Assembly (NCBI RefSeq): GCF_041929205.1
Contig: NZ_JBHFNT010000046.1
Source: Floridanema evergladense
GTDB taxonomy: Bacteria > Cyanobacteriota > Cyanobacteriia > Cyanobacteriales > Aerosakkonemataceae
DNA length: 64,000 nucleotides
Direction: 5' to 3' (one strand)
The translations under genes were made by a program, and so were the position numbers. The notes under the pieces were generated by a model. It made no database searches, had not been told where the DNA came from, and worked only from the letters and a program-made list of their open reading frames with translations. Of the stretch, positions 42,689 through 51,084 are shown in pieces. Each line of letters starts with the position of its first letter. The first letter of the stretch is position 1.

Positions 42689-43540
42689 ATGGAATTTCTC
42701 ACCATATTTCTGTCAGCATTGCTGGGTGTACTTGGATCGGTTGGCTTTTTTGTCGATCGCTTTGCAGAAAATGCCATTCGCCAAAGATTTCAAAGAGTAG
42801 AACAACTAAAAGTTCGCATTGATAACGCTCCCAATTATCAATTAATTAGCGGTAAAGTACAGAGAGTAAGAGTTGCAGGAAGAGGACTTTGGTTAACACC
42901 AGAAGCCCGCATTGCTGTTCTAGAATTAGATACCGATCCGATAAGTGCAAACATTCAAGCACTCAGGGGAGGAAGAATATCACCAGCATCTTTACGCCAA
43001 CCAGCAAAAGCCGCATTTCGATTAGTTTTAACTGAAGAAGATGTGAATAATATATTAAAATCACCCAAAATTTCCCAACAATTACAAAGATTAAGTGCCA
43101 GCTTTTTAGGTAATATGGGTGGTCAACAAGTAGAATCTTACGAAATTATTAATCCTAGAATTGAATTTTTGCCCGAAAATCGCTTGCGATTTCAAGTAGA
43201 ATTACAGCAGAAACAAGGAACGGGAACCCAGCAATCTAACTCAGGAGAAAAGTTAGCTGTAATCGCTGAGTCAGGATTAAGAATAGTCAATGGACATCAG
43301 TTGGAATTAATTTCTCCAGCAGTTTCAATTAATGAAAATACTATCCCCGAATTTCTGATTGGTGCTTTAGCGCAAAGTTTTATTGATGATTTGGATTTGA
43401 AAAAATTGGAAAAATCGGGAATTATTGCCAGAATATTAGACTTTGAAGTGAATCAAGATAATTTGGAAATAGCGGCTTTTGTGCAAGTACAACCACAAGC
43501 ACAAAAACAACCACAAACACCAGCACAACCGAAGGAGTAA
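42689..43540 (+). CDS. DUF2993 domain membrane-associated protein
   Basis: A 283-aa protein. An N-terminal hydrophobic stretch (MEFLTIFLSALLGVLGSVGFF) is followed by the DUF2993 domain (about 25-250; VEQLKVRIDNAPNYQLISGKVQRVRVAGRGLWLTPEARIAVLELDTDPI...LTEEDVNNIL). The family is common in cyanobacteria and actinobacteria and lacks an established function; many are lipid-binding-like beta barrels. The tail is Gln/Pro-rich. It is followed after 9 bp by a GerMN lipoprotein gene, probably co-transcribed. Confidence 0.8.
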   Translation: MEFLTIFLSALLGVLGSVGFFVDRFAENAIRQRFQRVEQLKVRIDNAPNYQLISGKVQRVRVAGRGLWLTPEARIAVLELDTDPISANIQALRGGRISPASLRQPAKAAFRLVLTEEDVNNILKSPKISQQLQRLSASFLGNMGGQQVESYEIINPRIEFLPENRLRFQVELQQKQGTGTQQSNSGEKLAVIAESGLRIVNGHQLELISPAVSINENTIPEFLIGALAQSFIDDLDLKKLEKSGIIARILDFEVNQDNLEIAAFVQVQPQAQKQPQTPAQPKE

Positions 43541-43549
43541 AGTAAATTT

Positions 43550-44191
43550 ATGGAACAGCGCCAAGCAATTTGTCAGCTTTCTCTAGGCGCAAAGGGAGCG
43601 ATCGCAATTCTACTTTTAACTATTAGTAGCGGGGCGGTTTTAACTAGTTGTAATCCTAACATTCCCGAAACCACCGTTCCGACAACTGAACCAACCAAAC
43701 CTGTCACAACGCCAAAACCAAGCCCACAAACTGCAACAACAACAGCAGAAACAAAAGCACAAATCTACTTATTAGAAGATAAAAACGGTAAATTTCAACT
43801 AGTAGCTCATCCTGTAGCTATTGAGCAAAAAACTACCAACGAAACTGCAATTTTAGAACAATCATTTAAGCGTTTGTTAGCTCAATCAAATACTAGCAGT
43901 ACTCCCAACCAACCTGCATCTGCAATTCCTCAAGGAACCAAATTGCGAAGTATTAAAGTAGACAAAGACGCTATTACCGTTGATTTATCTCCAGAGTTTA
44001 CTTCCGGTGGTGGTTCTGCTTCCATGACTGGGCGCTTAGGACAAGTGATTTATACTGCCACTAGTTTAAATCCCAAAGCCAAAGTGTTTCTCTTAGTTAA
44101 TGGCAAACCTTTAGACACTTTGGGTGGAGAAGGTTTAGAAATATCTCAGCCAATCACCAGAGAAAATTTTCAGAAAGACTTTCCGCTTTAA
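43550..44191 (+). CDS. GerMN domain lipoprotein
   Basis: A 213-aa protein with a lipoprotein signal: hydrophobic segment (KGAIAILLLTISSGAVLTSC) ending in LTSC, Cys34 being the lipid site. A Thr/Pro-rich linker (about 40-75) is followed by the GerMN domain (about 75-205; TKAQIYLLEDKNGKFQLVAHPVAIE, AIPQGTKLRSIKVDKDAITVDLSPEF, GRLGQVIYTATSL). GerMN domains are found in cell-wall or spore-germination proteins; here a cell-envelope role is inferred. Confidence 0.82.
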   Translation: MEQRQAICQLSLGAKGAIAILLLTISSGAVLTSCNPNIPETTVPTTEPTKPVTTPKPSPQTATTTAETKAQIYLLEDKNGKFQLVAHPVAIEQKTTNETAILEQSFKRLLAQSNTSSTPNQPASAIPQGTKLRSIKVDKDAITVDLSPEFTSGGGSASMTGRLGQVIYTATSLNPKAKVFLLVNGKPLDTLGGEGLEISQPITRENFQKDFPL

Positions 44192-44217
44192 AACTTTAAA
44201 CTTTTTAATTAACTAAG

Positions 44218-44278
44218 GAAACCAGGGAGAATTTCAGACGATTGATGAGCAATCGCCGAGCAAAAATTCTCCGGTTCC
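44218..44278. terminator. Bidirectional hairpin between GerMN and ArsR genes
   Basis: ACCAGGGAGAATTT (44221-44234) pairs with AAATTCTCCGGT (44263-44274 region) in an imperfect stem between two convergent genes. It can serve both. Confidence 0.6.
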
Positions 44279-44632
44279 TCATTCCTTACTAGCCAAACTA
44301 AAGTCGCGGAAGTGACGAGCTTGTTGTTCAATTCGAGTTGCCAAGCGATCGCACACCAAATTACACAACTCAAAAATTAACTCATCTTCTACCTTGTAAT
44401 AAGCAGAAGTTCCTTCACTGCGACGGCTCAAAATGCCTGCTTGTAGCATCACTTTAAGATGTTTAGAAACATTAGCCTGACTAGTTTGGGTTGCTTCCAC
44501 CAACTCTTGAACGCACTTTTCGTCGTCACGAAGTAGATTTAAGAGCCGCAGACGCATTGGCTCGCTCAAAATGCTGAAATATTCAGCTACTTGTTGCACA
44601 ACTTCTTGTGATACAGGTTGCGCTTGTTTCAT
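44279..44632 (-). CDS. ArsR/SmtB family transcriptional regulator
   Basis: A 117-aa winged-helix protein. VQQVAEYFSILSEPMRLRLLNLLRDDEKCVQELVEATQTSQANVSKHLKVMLQAGILSRRSEGTSAYYKVED is the ArsR helix-turn-helix and wing. The alpha3 metal site CxC of ArsR/CadC is not present (EKCVQEL has one Cys), and the alpha5 His/Asp site is partial (CNLVCDRLATRIEQQARH). Metal sensing is therefore uncertain; it could respond to redox or another signal. Confidence 0.87.
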   Translation of the reverse strand: MKQAQPVSQEVVQQVAEYFSILSEPMRLRLLNLLRDDEKCVQELVEATQTSQANVSKHLKVMLQAGILSRRSEGTSAYYKVEDELIFELCNLVCDRLATRIEQQARHFRDFSLASKE

Positions 44633-44726
44633 TGAACTACATGGGAGGGACTGATCCCCAGATTTTACCAGTTCTTTTCTTTATGGCAATACATTAGACT
44701 AATTTTAGATTCCTGATTTAGGATGG

Positions 44727-45263
44727 TCATCCATCGGGATTGATCCGAATCAGTGGTTGACCATATTCTACAGGCTCTCCGTTTTCTACTAAAATTTGCA
44801 TCACCTGCCCGGAAAATTCTGCTTCAATCTCATTCATTAACTTCATTGCTTCAATGATACAGACTGTTTGCCCAGTGCGAATGCGATCGCCCACTTGCAC
44901 AAAAGCCGCTTCCCCCGGAGCCGGAGATCGATAAAACGTCCCCACCATCGGTGAATTTACTGTCACCCATTTAGTATCCACTGGTACAGAAGCAGCTGGT
45001 GAGGCTGGCGTGGCTGCAACAGCCTCACTTACCCCACCATTTGCCATTTCTTTGGTTGGACTTGGCACCCCTGTTGTGACAGCTGACATCATCTGCGGGG
45101 ATGTTAGCACCTGATTACTCGCTCCAGACACCTGAGAAACGCTGATACCGATGCTTTTTCGCATCGTTAGTTCAAAATCAGCGCTCTTGAGTGTCAACTC
45201 TGCGATGTCAGTTTGACTAAAAACTGTCAGTAGCTCGCGGAGTTCATTAAAATCCAATTCCAC
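44727..45263 (-). CDS. accB: Biotin carboxyl carrier protein of acetyl-CoA carboxylase
   Basis: A 178-aa protein. MELDFNELRELLTVFSQTDIAELTLKSADFELTMRKS is the N-terminal AccB segment, followed by an Ala/Pro/Ser linker (about 70-100). The biotinyl domain ends with FVQVGDRIRTGQTVCIIEAMKLMNEIEAEFSGQVMQIL, where the Lys of EAMKLM is biotinylated. It carries CO2 for fatty-acid synthesis. It follows efp on the same strand, an arrangement conserved in cyanobacteria. Confidence 0.96.
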   Translation of the reverse strand: MELDFNELRELLTVFSQTDIAELTLKSADFELTMRKSIGISVSQVSGASNQVLTSPQMMSAVTTGVPSPTKEMANGGVSEAVAATPASPAASVPVDTKWVTVNSPMVGTFYRSPAPGEAAFVQVGDRIRTGQTVCIIEAMKLMNEIEAEFSGQVMQILVENGEPVEYGQPLIRINPDG

Positions 45264-45346
45264 AGTTTATTTAGCCCCGTTAAGTTGGTTTTGGGTAAAT
45301 CAATTCGGATTTTGGATCAACGAAAAAATCCAATCTCCCACAGTAA

Positions 45347-45904
45347 TTATTCTCGACCTAAGTATTTATCGTCACGAGTGTCAATTTTAATCCGTTCCCC
45401 TACAGTGATAAACAGAGGAACCATGATTTGAGCGCCTGTTTCGACGATCGCAGGTTTAGAACCTCCTGTCGCCGTATCACCCTTGACACCGGGATCGGTT
45501 TCTGTTACTTCCAATACCACAGAATTAGGTAATTCTACTTCTAGTACCTGCTCGCCCCAGCGAACGACGTTCACTTCCATACCTTCTTTTAGATATTTGA
45601 CGCGATCGCCAATTTGTGCAGCTGAAAGCCGACCCTCTTCATAAGTTTCCATTTCCATGAAAACGTATTCATCACCTTCTTTGTAGGTATGCTGCATTGT
45701 ACTTTTTTCCAAAGTAGCTTGGGGTACAGTTTCCCCAGCCCGGAAAGTCCGTTCCATAACTTTACCACTTTGGACATTTTTCAGTGTTGTCCGCACAAAA
45801 GCTGAACCTTTTCCCGGTTTAACGTGGAGGAATTCCACAACTTTCCATACGCTTCCATCTAATACAATTGATACACCGGGTCGAAAGTCGTTACTCGAAA
45901 TCAT
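45347..45904 (-). CDS. efp: Elongation factor P
   Basis: A protein of 185 aa from MISSNDFRPGVSIVLDGS (45904); the frame continues to 45928 without conserved sequence. EF-P helps the ribosome form Pro-Pro bonds. The three domains are seen: KOW-like N-domain with VKPGKGSAFVRTTLKN (Lys of the modified loop), and OB domains ending in VGERIKIDTRDDKYLGRE. It lies upstream of accB (83-bp gap) and is the first gene of that pair. Confidence 0.97.
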   Translation of the reverse strand: MISSNDFRPGVSIVLDGSVWKVVEFLHVKPGKGSAFVRTTLKNVQSGKVMERTFRAGETVPQATLEKSTMQHTYKEGDEYVFMEMETYEEGRLSAAQIGDRVKYLKEGMEVNVVRWGEQVLEVELPNSVVLEVTETDPGVKGDTATGGSKPAIVETGAQIMVPLFITVGERIKIDTRDDKYLGRE

Positions 45905-45952
45905 GAACCTTTTTCCTGGGCAGAACAATCGGGACTATTAATTGTACCTCTC

Positions 45953-46077
45953 TTGGGGGACGGGTGATTAGGGGGGACTGAAGAGGTGGGGGGATGGGGA
46001 GTTTTGAGTTTTAAGTTTTAAGTTTTGAGTTTTGAGTTAAACTTCCCCACCTCCCCATCTCCCCATCCCCCCATTGT
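45953..46077. repeat. STRR block with inverted G- and C-rich arms
   Basis: GGGACTGAAGAGGTGGGGGG (about 45975-45994) and CCCCACCTCCCCATCTCCCC (about 46043-46062) flank TTTGAGTTTTAAGTT heptad-type repeats. The two arms can pair. It separates efp from the divergent cyclophilin gene. Confidence 0.8.
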
Positions 46078-46117
46078 GGGAAAATCTAAAATTGTGACGC
46101 TATCAGAAATCTGAATT

Positions 46118-47245
46118 ATGTCTGGTTTGAGTCTTCCAGTTCTGAATGTGCTGAAACGCTGGCTAAAAACTGGCATCTTGGCGTTACTGTTAGTCACCCT
46201 GTCCATTGGTCTTTGTGCTGCTGGTGTGCGGGACAGTCGTTTACCACAGGGGAATGCTATTACTGATGGGAAAACGCTTTTGCGGTACTCTTTGCCGATC
46301 GATAACAAGCAAGTTAGAGAACTGCAAAAGAGTTTGGAAGATATTCCCCAACAGTTGAGGGGTAAGCGCTGGAGTGCGATTAATGGGGATGTCAAGAAGG
46401 CTACTGCGATCGTTGGCGATCGTCAATCTGATTTGTTAGCTAGTGTCTCCGATGACCAAAAACCCCAAGTTCAAGCTTTGATTAGTCAAATAAGTGAAAG
46501 TCTAGATTCTCTCAAAGCTGCCGCTGAAGCTAAAAATCGACCACAATTGTTAGATCAAACTTCTAGCATCCTCAATTTAGTAGGAGAACTAGAAGAGTAC
46601 ATGGTACAAAAATTTCCCTTTGAAGTACCTGCCGAATATAGCAATTTACCCCAACTCAAAGGTCGTGCTACTGTTAAAATCACCACAGAAAAAGGCGACA
46701 TTAGCCTAGTAGTTGATGGCTACACTGCCCCTGTTACTGCTGGTAATTTTGTCGATTTAGTACAACGTGGTTTTTACAACGGTTTACCTTTTACTCGCGC
46801 TGAAGAATCCTACGTCCTCCAAACTGGAGATCCACCAGGCAAAGAACAAGGTTTTATTGACCCAAATACCAAAAAATATCGTGCTATTCCCCTAGAAATT
46901 TTAGTTAGAGGTGATGACGCTCCTATTTATGGTATTACCTTAGAAGATGCCGGACGTTACCGCGACCAACCTGTACTACCTTTCTCAGCTTACGGTGCTG
47001 TAGCAATGGCTAGACCAGAATCAGAAGTTAATGGCGGTTCTTCGCAGTTTTTCTTCTTCTTATTTGAACCAGAATTAACACCTGCTGGTTTAAATTTATT
47101 GGATGGTCGTTACACCATTTTTGGTTTTGTAACTGAAGGGAAAGATATTTTGCAAAAGCTGAAACAAGGTGACAAAATTGAATCTGCAACAGTAATTAAA
47201 GGCGCAGAAAATTTAATTCAACCTCAGAAAAGCTCCTCCGACTAA
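46118..47245 (+). CDS. Lumenal cyclophilin-type peptidyl-prolyl isomerase (TLP40-like)
   Basis: A 375-aa protein. A signal peptide (about 1-36) with a hydrophobic core (GILALLLVTLSIGLCAAG) is followed by a helical N-terminal domain (about 60-170). A cyclophilin domain comes next (from about 185, RATVKITTEKGDISLVVDGYTAPVTAGNFVDLVQRGFYNGLPFTRAEESYVLQTGDP; SQFFFFLFEPELTPAGLNLLDGRYTIFGFVTEG). This domain order is that of the thylakoid-lumen TLP40 family. The final stop codon falls inside a palindromic repeat. Confidence 0.88.
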   Translation: MSGLSLPVLNVLKRWLKTGILALLLVTLSIGLCAAGVRDSRLPQGNAITDGKTLLRYSLPIDNKQVRELQKSLEDIPQQLRGKRWSAINGDVKKATAIVGDRQSDLLASVSDDQKPQVQALISQISESLDSLKAAAEAKNRPQLLDQTSSILNLVGELEEYMVQKFPFEVPAEYSNLPQLKGRATVKITTEKGDISLVVDGYTAPVTAGNFVDLVQRGFYNGLPFTRAEESYVLQTGDPPGKEQGFIDPNTKKYRAIPLEILVRGDDAPIYGITLEDAGRYRDQPVLPFSAYGAVAMARPESEVNGGSSQFFFFLFEPELTPAGLNLLDGRYTIFGFVTEGKDILQKLKQGDKIESATVIKGAENLIQPQKSSSD

Positions 47246-47334
47246 AGTCGAGGCTATACAAACAAAGTCCGCTTATGCGGACTTAATAACCTGCGAAGGC
47301 AGGTTTTGTTTGTATAGTAGCGATTTTAATCGCC
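47239..47334. mobile_element. MITE-like palindromic element at the cyclophilin stop
   Basis: About 96 bp: CGACTAAAGTCG, then outer arms CTATACAAACAAA (47254-47266) and TTTGTTTGTATAG (47305-47317), enclosing two further hairpins (AAGTCCGC/GCGGACTT and AACCTGC/GCAGGTT). The TAA stop of the upstream gene is inside CGACTAAAGTCG. This is a well-known dispersed cyanobacterial form. Confidence 0.75.
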
Positions 47335-47377
47335 AAAACCTTTTTAAACTTTTTTCCCAATAATCATCGAAGTTGCT

Positions 47378-48049
47378 ATGAGCAATTTTCCCTTAGCAAT
47401 ACAATCATTGTTCGTAGTGTTAGCCTTCCTTGCCATTTTCATTGCGTTTCCAGCGGTTTTGTTTGGCGTAATTCAAAAATGGCAAGTTATTTTTTTAATG
47501 CTGGGTTATTTGCTGTTTTTTTTGGGGAATATTTGGCGGGTTTGGCGCTATGGTAAATTAAGTAGGAATCAGGAAGATGCTCAATTTAAAGATTTTACGG
47601 GTTTGGCAATTTTAGCGGGACAATTTATTGCTTTTTTAGTTATCCATTGGTGGGCAATTTATGATTTTTCCCGATCGCCAACTACTACAACTGTTTGGCA
47701 GGCGATCGGTATAATTATTTTAGTTTCAGCGATCGTCATCAACCAATTGGCTATTCGCACTCTCAAGGGTTTGTTCGATCGCATTACAATTAAACCAAAT
47801 CATCATTTAGTCACCACAGGTATTTATAGTCAAGTGCGACATCCCGTATATCTAAGCTATGTTTTGTACCTAGTGGGATATTGCACGATTCTGCAAAGCT
47901 TTGTTAGCCTAGTAATGAGTGTAGTTAGTTGTACAATTTGGTTAGGAAACAGAATTAATATAGAAGAAAAAATGCTGATTGAAAGGTTTGGCGATCGCTA
48001 TCAAGCATACCAAAGCAAAACTAAAAAAATCATTCCTTTTATCTACTGA
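47378..48049 (+). CDS. Isoprenylcysteine carboxyl methyltransferase-like membrane protein
   Basis: A 223-aa protein with about five membrane helices. The C-terminal TGIYSQVRHPVYLSYVLYLVG...EEKMLIERFGDRYQAYQSKTKKIIPFIY is the ICMT/PEMT SAM-binding and active-site signature (RHP...EE...Y). In bacteria such proteins methylate various isoprenoid or lipid substrates; the substrate here is unknown. Two genes downstream follow closely (21 bp and 2 bp gaps). Confidence 0.82.
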   Translation: MSNFPLAIQSLFVVLAFLAIFIAFPAVLFGVIQKWQVIFLMLGYLLFFLGNIWRVWRYGKLSRNQEDAQFKDFTGLAILAGQFIAFLVIHWWAIYDFSRSPTTTTVWQAIGIIILVSAIVINQLAIRTLKGLFDRITIKPNHHLVTTGIYSQVRHPVYLSYVLYLVGYCTILQSFVSLVMSVVSCTIWLGNRINIEEKMLIERFGDRYQAYQSKTKKIIPFIY

Positions 48050-48070
48050 AAAAAAACAGGTGTTTAAATT

Positions 48071-48355
48071 ATGGCAGTTCTCGAATATTTAGTGGTAATA
48101 TCTCTGGCAGGAATGACTGGGTTTGTCCTATTTAGGGCGGCTGAATCTAAGAGCAAACAACAAAAATTAACCAATGCTTTTTATCGGTTATTAGAAGATA
48201 GAGATAGTTGTGTTTCATTGATTCAGTTATCAGCAACCGCTAGGGTGGAACCGCAGTTAGCAAAACAATATTTAGACGAACAGGTGAAGATATTTGGGGC
48301 GTTTCCCGAAGTAGATAATGATGGCAATACTTATTATCGATTCCCCAAAATGTAG
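48071..48355 (+). CDS. Small conserved-type protein with N-terminal membrane helix
   Basis: A 94-aa protein. One hydrophobic helix (MAVLEYLVVISLAGMTGFVLFRA) is followed by a charged helical domain with a winged-helix-like SLIQLSATARVEPQLAKQYLDEQVKIFGAFPEVDNDGNTYYRF. It ends 2 bp before thiL. Unknown function; the second domain resembles small DNA/RNA-binding winged helices, not proven. Confidence 0.6.
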   Translation: MAVLEYLVVISLAGMTGFVLFRAAESKSKQQKLTNAFYRLLEDRDSCVSLIQLSATARVEPQLAKQYLDEQVKIFGAFPEVDNDGNTYYRFPKM

Positions 48356-48357
48356 TC

Positions 48358-49422
48358 ATGTTTGACGAAAATCCAGAACAAAAAGTTAAAGATATTGGCG
48401 AACAAGGTTTACTGCAAAAGTTACACCGTTTTTGTCCTCCAGATATAATTGGCGATGATGCAGCAGTAATTAAAACTTTGCCAGAACAATCTTTAATTGT
48501 GACAACTGATATGTTAGTAGATGGGGTGCATTTTAGCGATCGCACTACTTCCCCAGAAGACGCAGGTTGGCGTGCTGCTGCTGCTAATTTATCAGATTTA
48601 GCGGCGATGGGTTCGACACCTTTGGGAATCACTGTTGGATTAGCAATTAATGGCGAAACTCCGGTTAGTTGGGTGGAAAAACTTTATCAGGGAATGAATG
48701 ATTGTTTGCAAATTTATCATACTCCGATTGTTGGAGGCGATGTAGTGCGATCGCCAATCAATACCATCTCAATTACCGCTTTTGGACAAGCTAATCCTAA
48801 TTGTATTATTCGCAGGGGAAATGCTCAACCGGGAGATGCGATCGTAGTCACAGGAATTCACGGAGCCTCAAAAGCCGGATTAGAATTATTACTAAATCCA
48901 GAAATTGGAAAAACCCTCAAAGATACCGAAAAAAATACATTAATTAAAGCCCATCAACGCCCCAAACCAAGATTAGATATACTACCAATACTCTGGGAAA
49001 TTTTATCATCCCAATCCCCAGGCTTCGACGTGAGCGCTCAGCCGAACGTCCCCAGTCCCCAGTCCCCAATCCCTATCGCCGGAATGGATAGCAGCGACGG
49101 ATTAGCAGACGCAATTCTACAGATTTGTAATTTTAGTAAAGTGGGGGCAAAAATTGAGCGATCGCAACTTCCCACACCATCAGCTTTTCATAACTGGTTA
49201 TCCCCGCAGCAAAGTATAGAATGGGTATTGTATGGCGGAGAAGACTTTGAATTAGTGTTGTGTCTTCCATCTGAAATTGCCGAAAGTTTAGTCGAAAAAT
49301 TAGGGAAAGATAGCTCAATTATTGGTAGAATTACTAAAGAGAAAATTGTACAAATAACAGATAATACAGGCAATTATGCCGATGAAAATTTGAGCCTCAG
49401 CCAAGGATTTCAACACTTTTGA
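48358..49422 (+). CDS. thiL: Thiamine-monophosphate kinase
   Basis: ThiL phosphorylates thiamine monophosphate to thiamine diphosphate with ATP. It is a 354-aa AIR-synthase-fold protein: EQGLLQKLHRF, DDAAVIKTL, TTDMLVDGVHF, GWRAAAANLSDLAAMGSTPLG, VGGDVVRSPINTISITAFGQ, and GMDSSDGLADA. Between LWEILSS and IAGMDSS lie about 22 extra residues (QSPGFDVSAQPNVPSPQSP) encoded by repeat DNA (see below). All catalytic segments are otherwise present, so activity is expected. Confidence 0.95.
   Translation: MFDENPEQKVKDIGEQGLLQKLHRFCPPDIIGDDAAVIKTLPEQSLIVTTDMLVDGVHFSDRTTSPEDAGWRAAAANLSDLAAMGSTPLGITVGLAINGETPVSWVEKLYQGMNDCLQIYHTPIVGGDVVRSPINTISITAFGQANPNCIIRRGNAQPGDAIVVTGIHGASKAGLELLLNPEIGKTLKDTEKNTLIKAHQRPKPRLDILPILWEILSSQSPGFDVSAQPNVPSPQSPIPIAGMDSSDGLADAILQICNFSKVGAKIERSQLPTPSAFHNWLSPQQSIEWVLYGGEDFELVLCLPSEIAESLVEKLGKDSSIIGRITKEKIVQITDNTGNYADENLSLSQGFQHF
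49013..49075 (+). repeat. Dispersed repeat plus CCCCAGT STRR embedded in thiL
   Basis: GGCTTCGACGTGAGCGCTCA (49021-49040), a known type of cyanobacterial dispersed sequence, is followed by tandem CCCCAGT units (49049-49070). The whole keeps the thiL frame open. The same CCCCAGT units occur in the MITE at 16769-16800. Confidence 0.85.
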
Positions 49423-49547
49423 AGTAAGTAGGATAGGGCGTGCCATCAAGTGCTATCTTTAGACATAACAGCACTATCCAGGTACTATTGAAAATGCTCA
49501 ATACCGTGATTGATGTCTCGCCTAAAGACAAACCAAGTAAAAATTAA

Positions 49548-49742
49548 ATGACCAACGAGAAACCAGAGGAGCGATCGGAGTGGAGTCCATTAACAGAGAC
49601 AAGAGACTGAGCAGCTGCGGCTACAGAAGCCAACTGCTACAAAATCGCCAAACGTAAAGGTAAGCGGGTAGTAGAGATTATCAACACCGGGCGCAGCATT
49701 CTTCCTATTGTTTGCATTTTTGAGGATATCCAAGATGACTGA
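49548..49742 (+). pseudogene. Small gene interrupted by one in-frame TGA
   Basis: ATG 49548 reads MTNEKPEERSEWSPLTETRD, then TGA (49608-49610), then the same frame continues 44 codons (AAAATEANCYKIAKRKGKRV and on) to TGA 49740-49742. That end overlaps the next ATG by 8 bp (ATGACTGA), a typical translational coupling. The codon use after the stop still looks coding. No family recognised. Confidence 0.4.
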
Positions 49743-49974
49743 GGCTCAATTGGCTGAAGTAATAACCCAAATCCCTATTGCTGAACTAATCTATTTGCTG
49801 AATGCGATTAGCAAGCGTAACTATGCTCAGTTTCAGGTGCTAGAAAACTTGTTTGTTGCTAATTATGGAATTGAGGTTTGGGAAGAGTATTTTAACTTTC
49901 GTTTGCTGCCAGCGCTGGATAGCGCTTCTAACCAATGGCTTTTAGATCGGCTATTGGACAAACAAAGAAACTAG
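49735..49974 (+). CDS. Small hypothetical protein (79 aa)
   Basis: MTEAQLAEVITQIPIAELIYLLNAISKRNYAQFQVLENLFVANYGIEVWEEYFNFRLLPALDS and onward. Helical, acidic-aromatic and unrecognised. The ATG at 49735 overlaps the stop of the interrupted frame upstream; an upstream in-frame extension to 49708 is less likely. Codon use is like the neighbours. Confidence 0.5.
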   Translation: MTEAQLAEVITQIPIAELIYLLNAISKRNYAQFQVLENLFVANYGIEVWEEYFNFRLLPALDSASNQWLLDRLLDKQRN

Positions 49975-49999
49975 CGGTCCGACAGCTAAATAAAAAATC

Positions 50000-50024
50000 A
50001 ATGGTGGGTAAGATGCCCACCATT
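50000..50024 (-). terminator. Terminator of prs
   Basis: AATGGTGGG and CCCACCATT, perfect 9-bp arms with a 7-nt loop; on the minus strand followed by GATTTTTTATTT. It lies about 50 bp past the prs stop. Confidence 0.85.
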
Positions 50025-50073
50025 AAACGAGATTAAATATTAAATTCTATGAGTTTTTGCCGCAAAATTTGAG

Positions 50074-51084
50074 TTAATGGAACATACTGCTAACAGAACT
50101 ATCTTCGTGAATTCGCCAGATAGTTTCACCCAAAACATCAGCGACAGATAAAATTGTCAACCCTGGAAAGCGGAGTTCTTCAGCTAAGGGAATAGTATTA
50201 GTAACAATTACTTCTTCAAAAACACCAGAAGATAACCTTTCAATGGCTGGGGGTGAAAATACCGCGTGGGTAGCACAAGCATAAACTTGTTTTGCCCCTT
50301 CTTGACGCAAGATACGCGCACCTTCTGTAATCGTGCCACCAGTATCAATCATGTCATCCACTAACACCGCTGTTTTACCAGCGACATCACCGATGACATT
50401 CATAACTTCGGCTACATTGTGAGCTTGACGACGCTTGTCGATGATTGCCAAAGGAGCATCATTGAGCTTTTTGGCAAATGCTCTGGCTCTAGCAACACCG
50501 CCCACATCTGGCGAAACTACGACGATATCGGTTAGCTGTTTAGCTAAGAGATAGTCTAAGATAACTGGCGAACCGTAGACGTGATCCAAAGGAATGTCAA
50601 AATAACCTTGTATTTGTCCTGAGTGCAAATCCATTGCTAGGATGCGATTAGCGCCAGCTTCGGTAATTAGATTAGCAACTAATTTAGCGGTAATTGCTTC
50701 GCGCCCTGCGGTTTTGCGATCGGCACGAGCATAACCATAATAGGGAATCACTGCGGTAACTTGCCTAGCAGAAGCCCGACGACAGGCATCAATCATTATT
50801 AGCAGTTCCATTAGGTGATCGTTTACCGGGCGGCAAGTTGGCTGAATCAGATAAACATCACAGCCCCGGATTGATTCTTGAATTTGAATATAAATTTCCC
50901 CATCCGCAAAATCTTTATGGAGCATGGGGCCTAAGTCCATTCCCAAGTAGCGGGCTACTTCCTGGGCTAGGGGAATATTAGCGGAGCCAGAAAACAATCT
51001 CAAACGGTTATTAGGAGAGATTGATGGTGATATTGGCTGAAGAGTCAAAGTCGCAGAACGAATCACAGGAGACCCTCTAAGCAT
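50074..51084 (-). CDS. prs: Ribose-phosphate pyrophosphokinase
   Basis: Makes PRPP from ribose-5-phosphate and ATP for purine, pyrimidine, histidine and NAD synthesis. A protein of 336 aa; RLRLFSGSANIPLAQEVARYLG, DGEIYIQIQESIRGCDVYLIQPTCRPVNDHLMELLIMIDACRRASA, PYYGYARADRK and VVSPDVGGVARARAFAK. The PRPP-binding loop is AVLVDDMIDTGGTI. A shorter start at the GTG encoding IRSATL (51066) is possible. Full length and intact. Confidence 0.97.
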   Translation of the reverse strand: MLRGSPVIRSATLTLQPISPSISPNNRLRLFSGSANIPLAQEVARYLGMDLGPMLHKDFADGEIYIQIQESIRGCDVYLIQPTCRPVNDHLMELLIMIDACRRASARQVTAVIPYYGYARADRKTAGREAITAKLVANLITEAGANRILAMDLHSGQIQGYFDIPLDHVYGSPVILDYLLAKQLTDIVVVSPDVGGVARARAFAKKLNDAPLAIIDKRRQAHNVAEVMNVIGDVAGKTAVLVDDMIDTGGTITEGARILRQEGAKQVYACATHAVFSPPAIERLSSGVFEEVIVTNTIPLAEELRFPGLTILSVADVLGETIWRIHEDSSVSSMFH

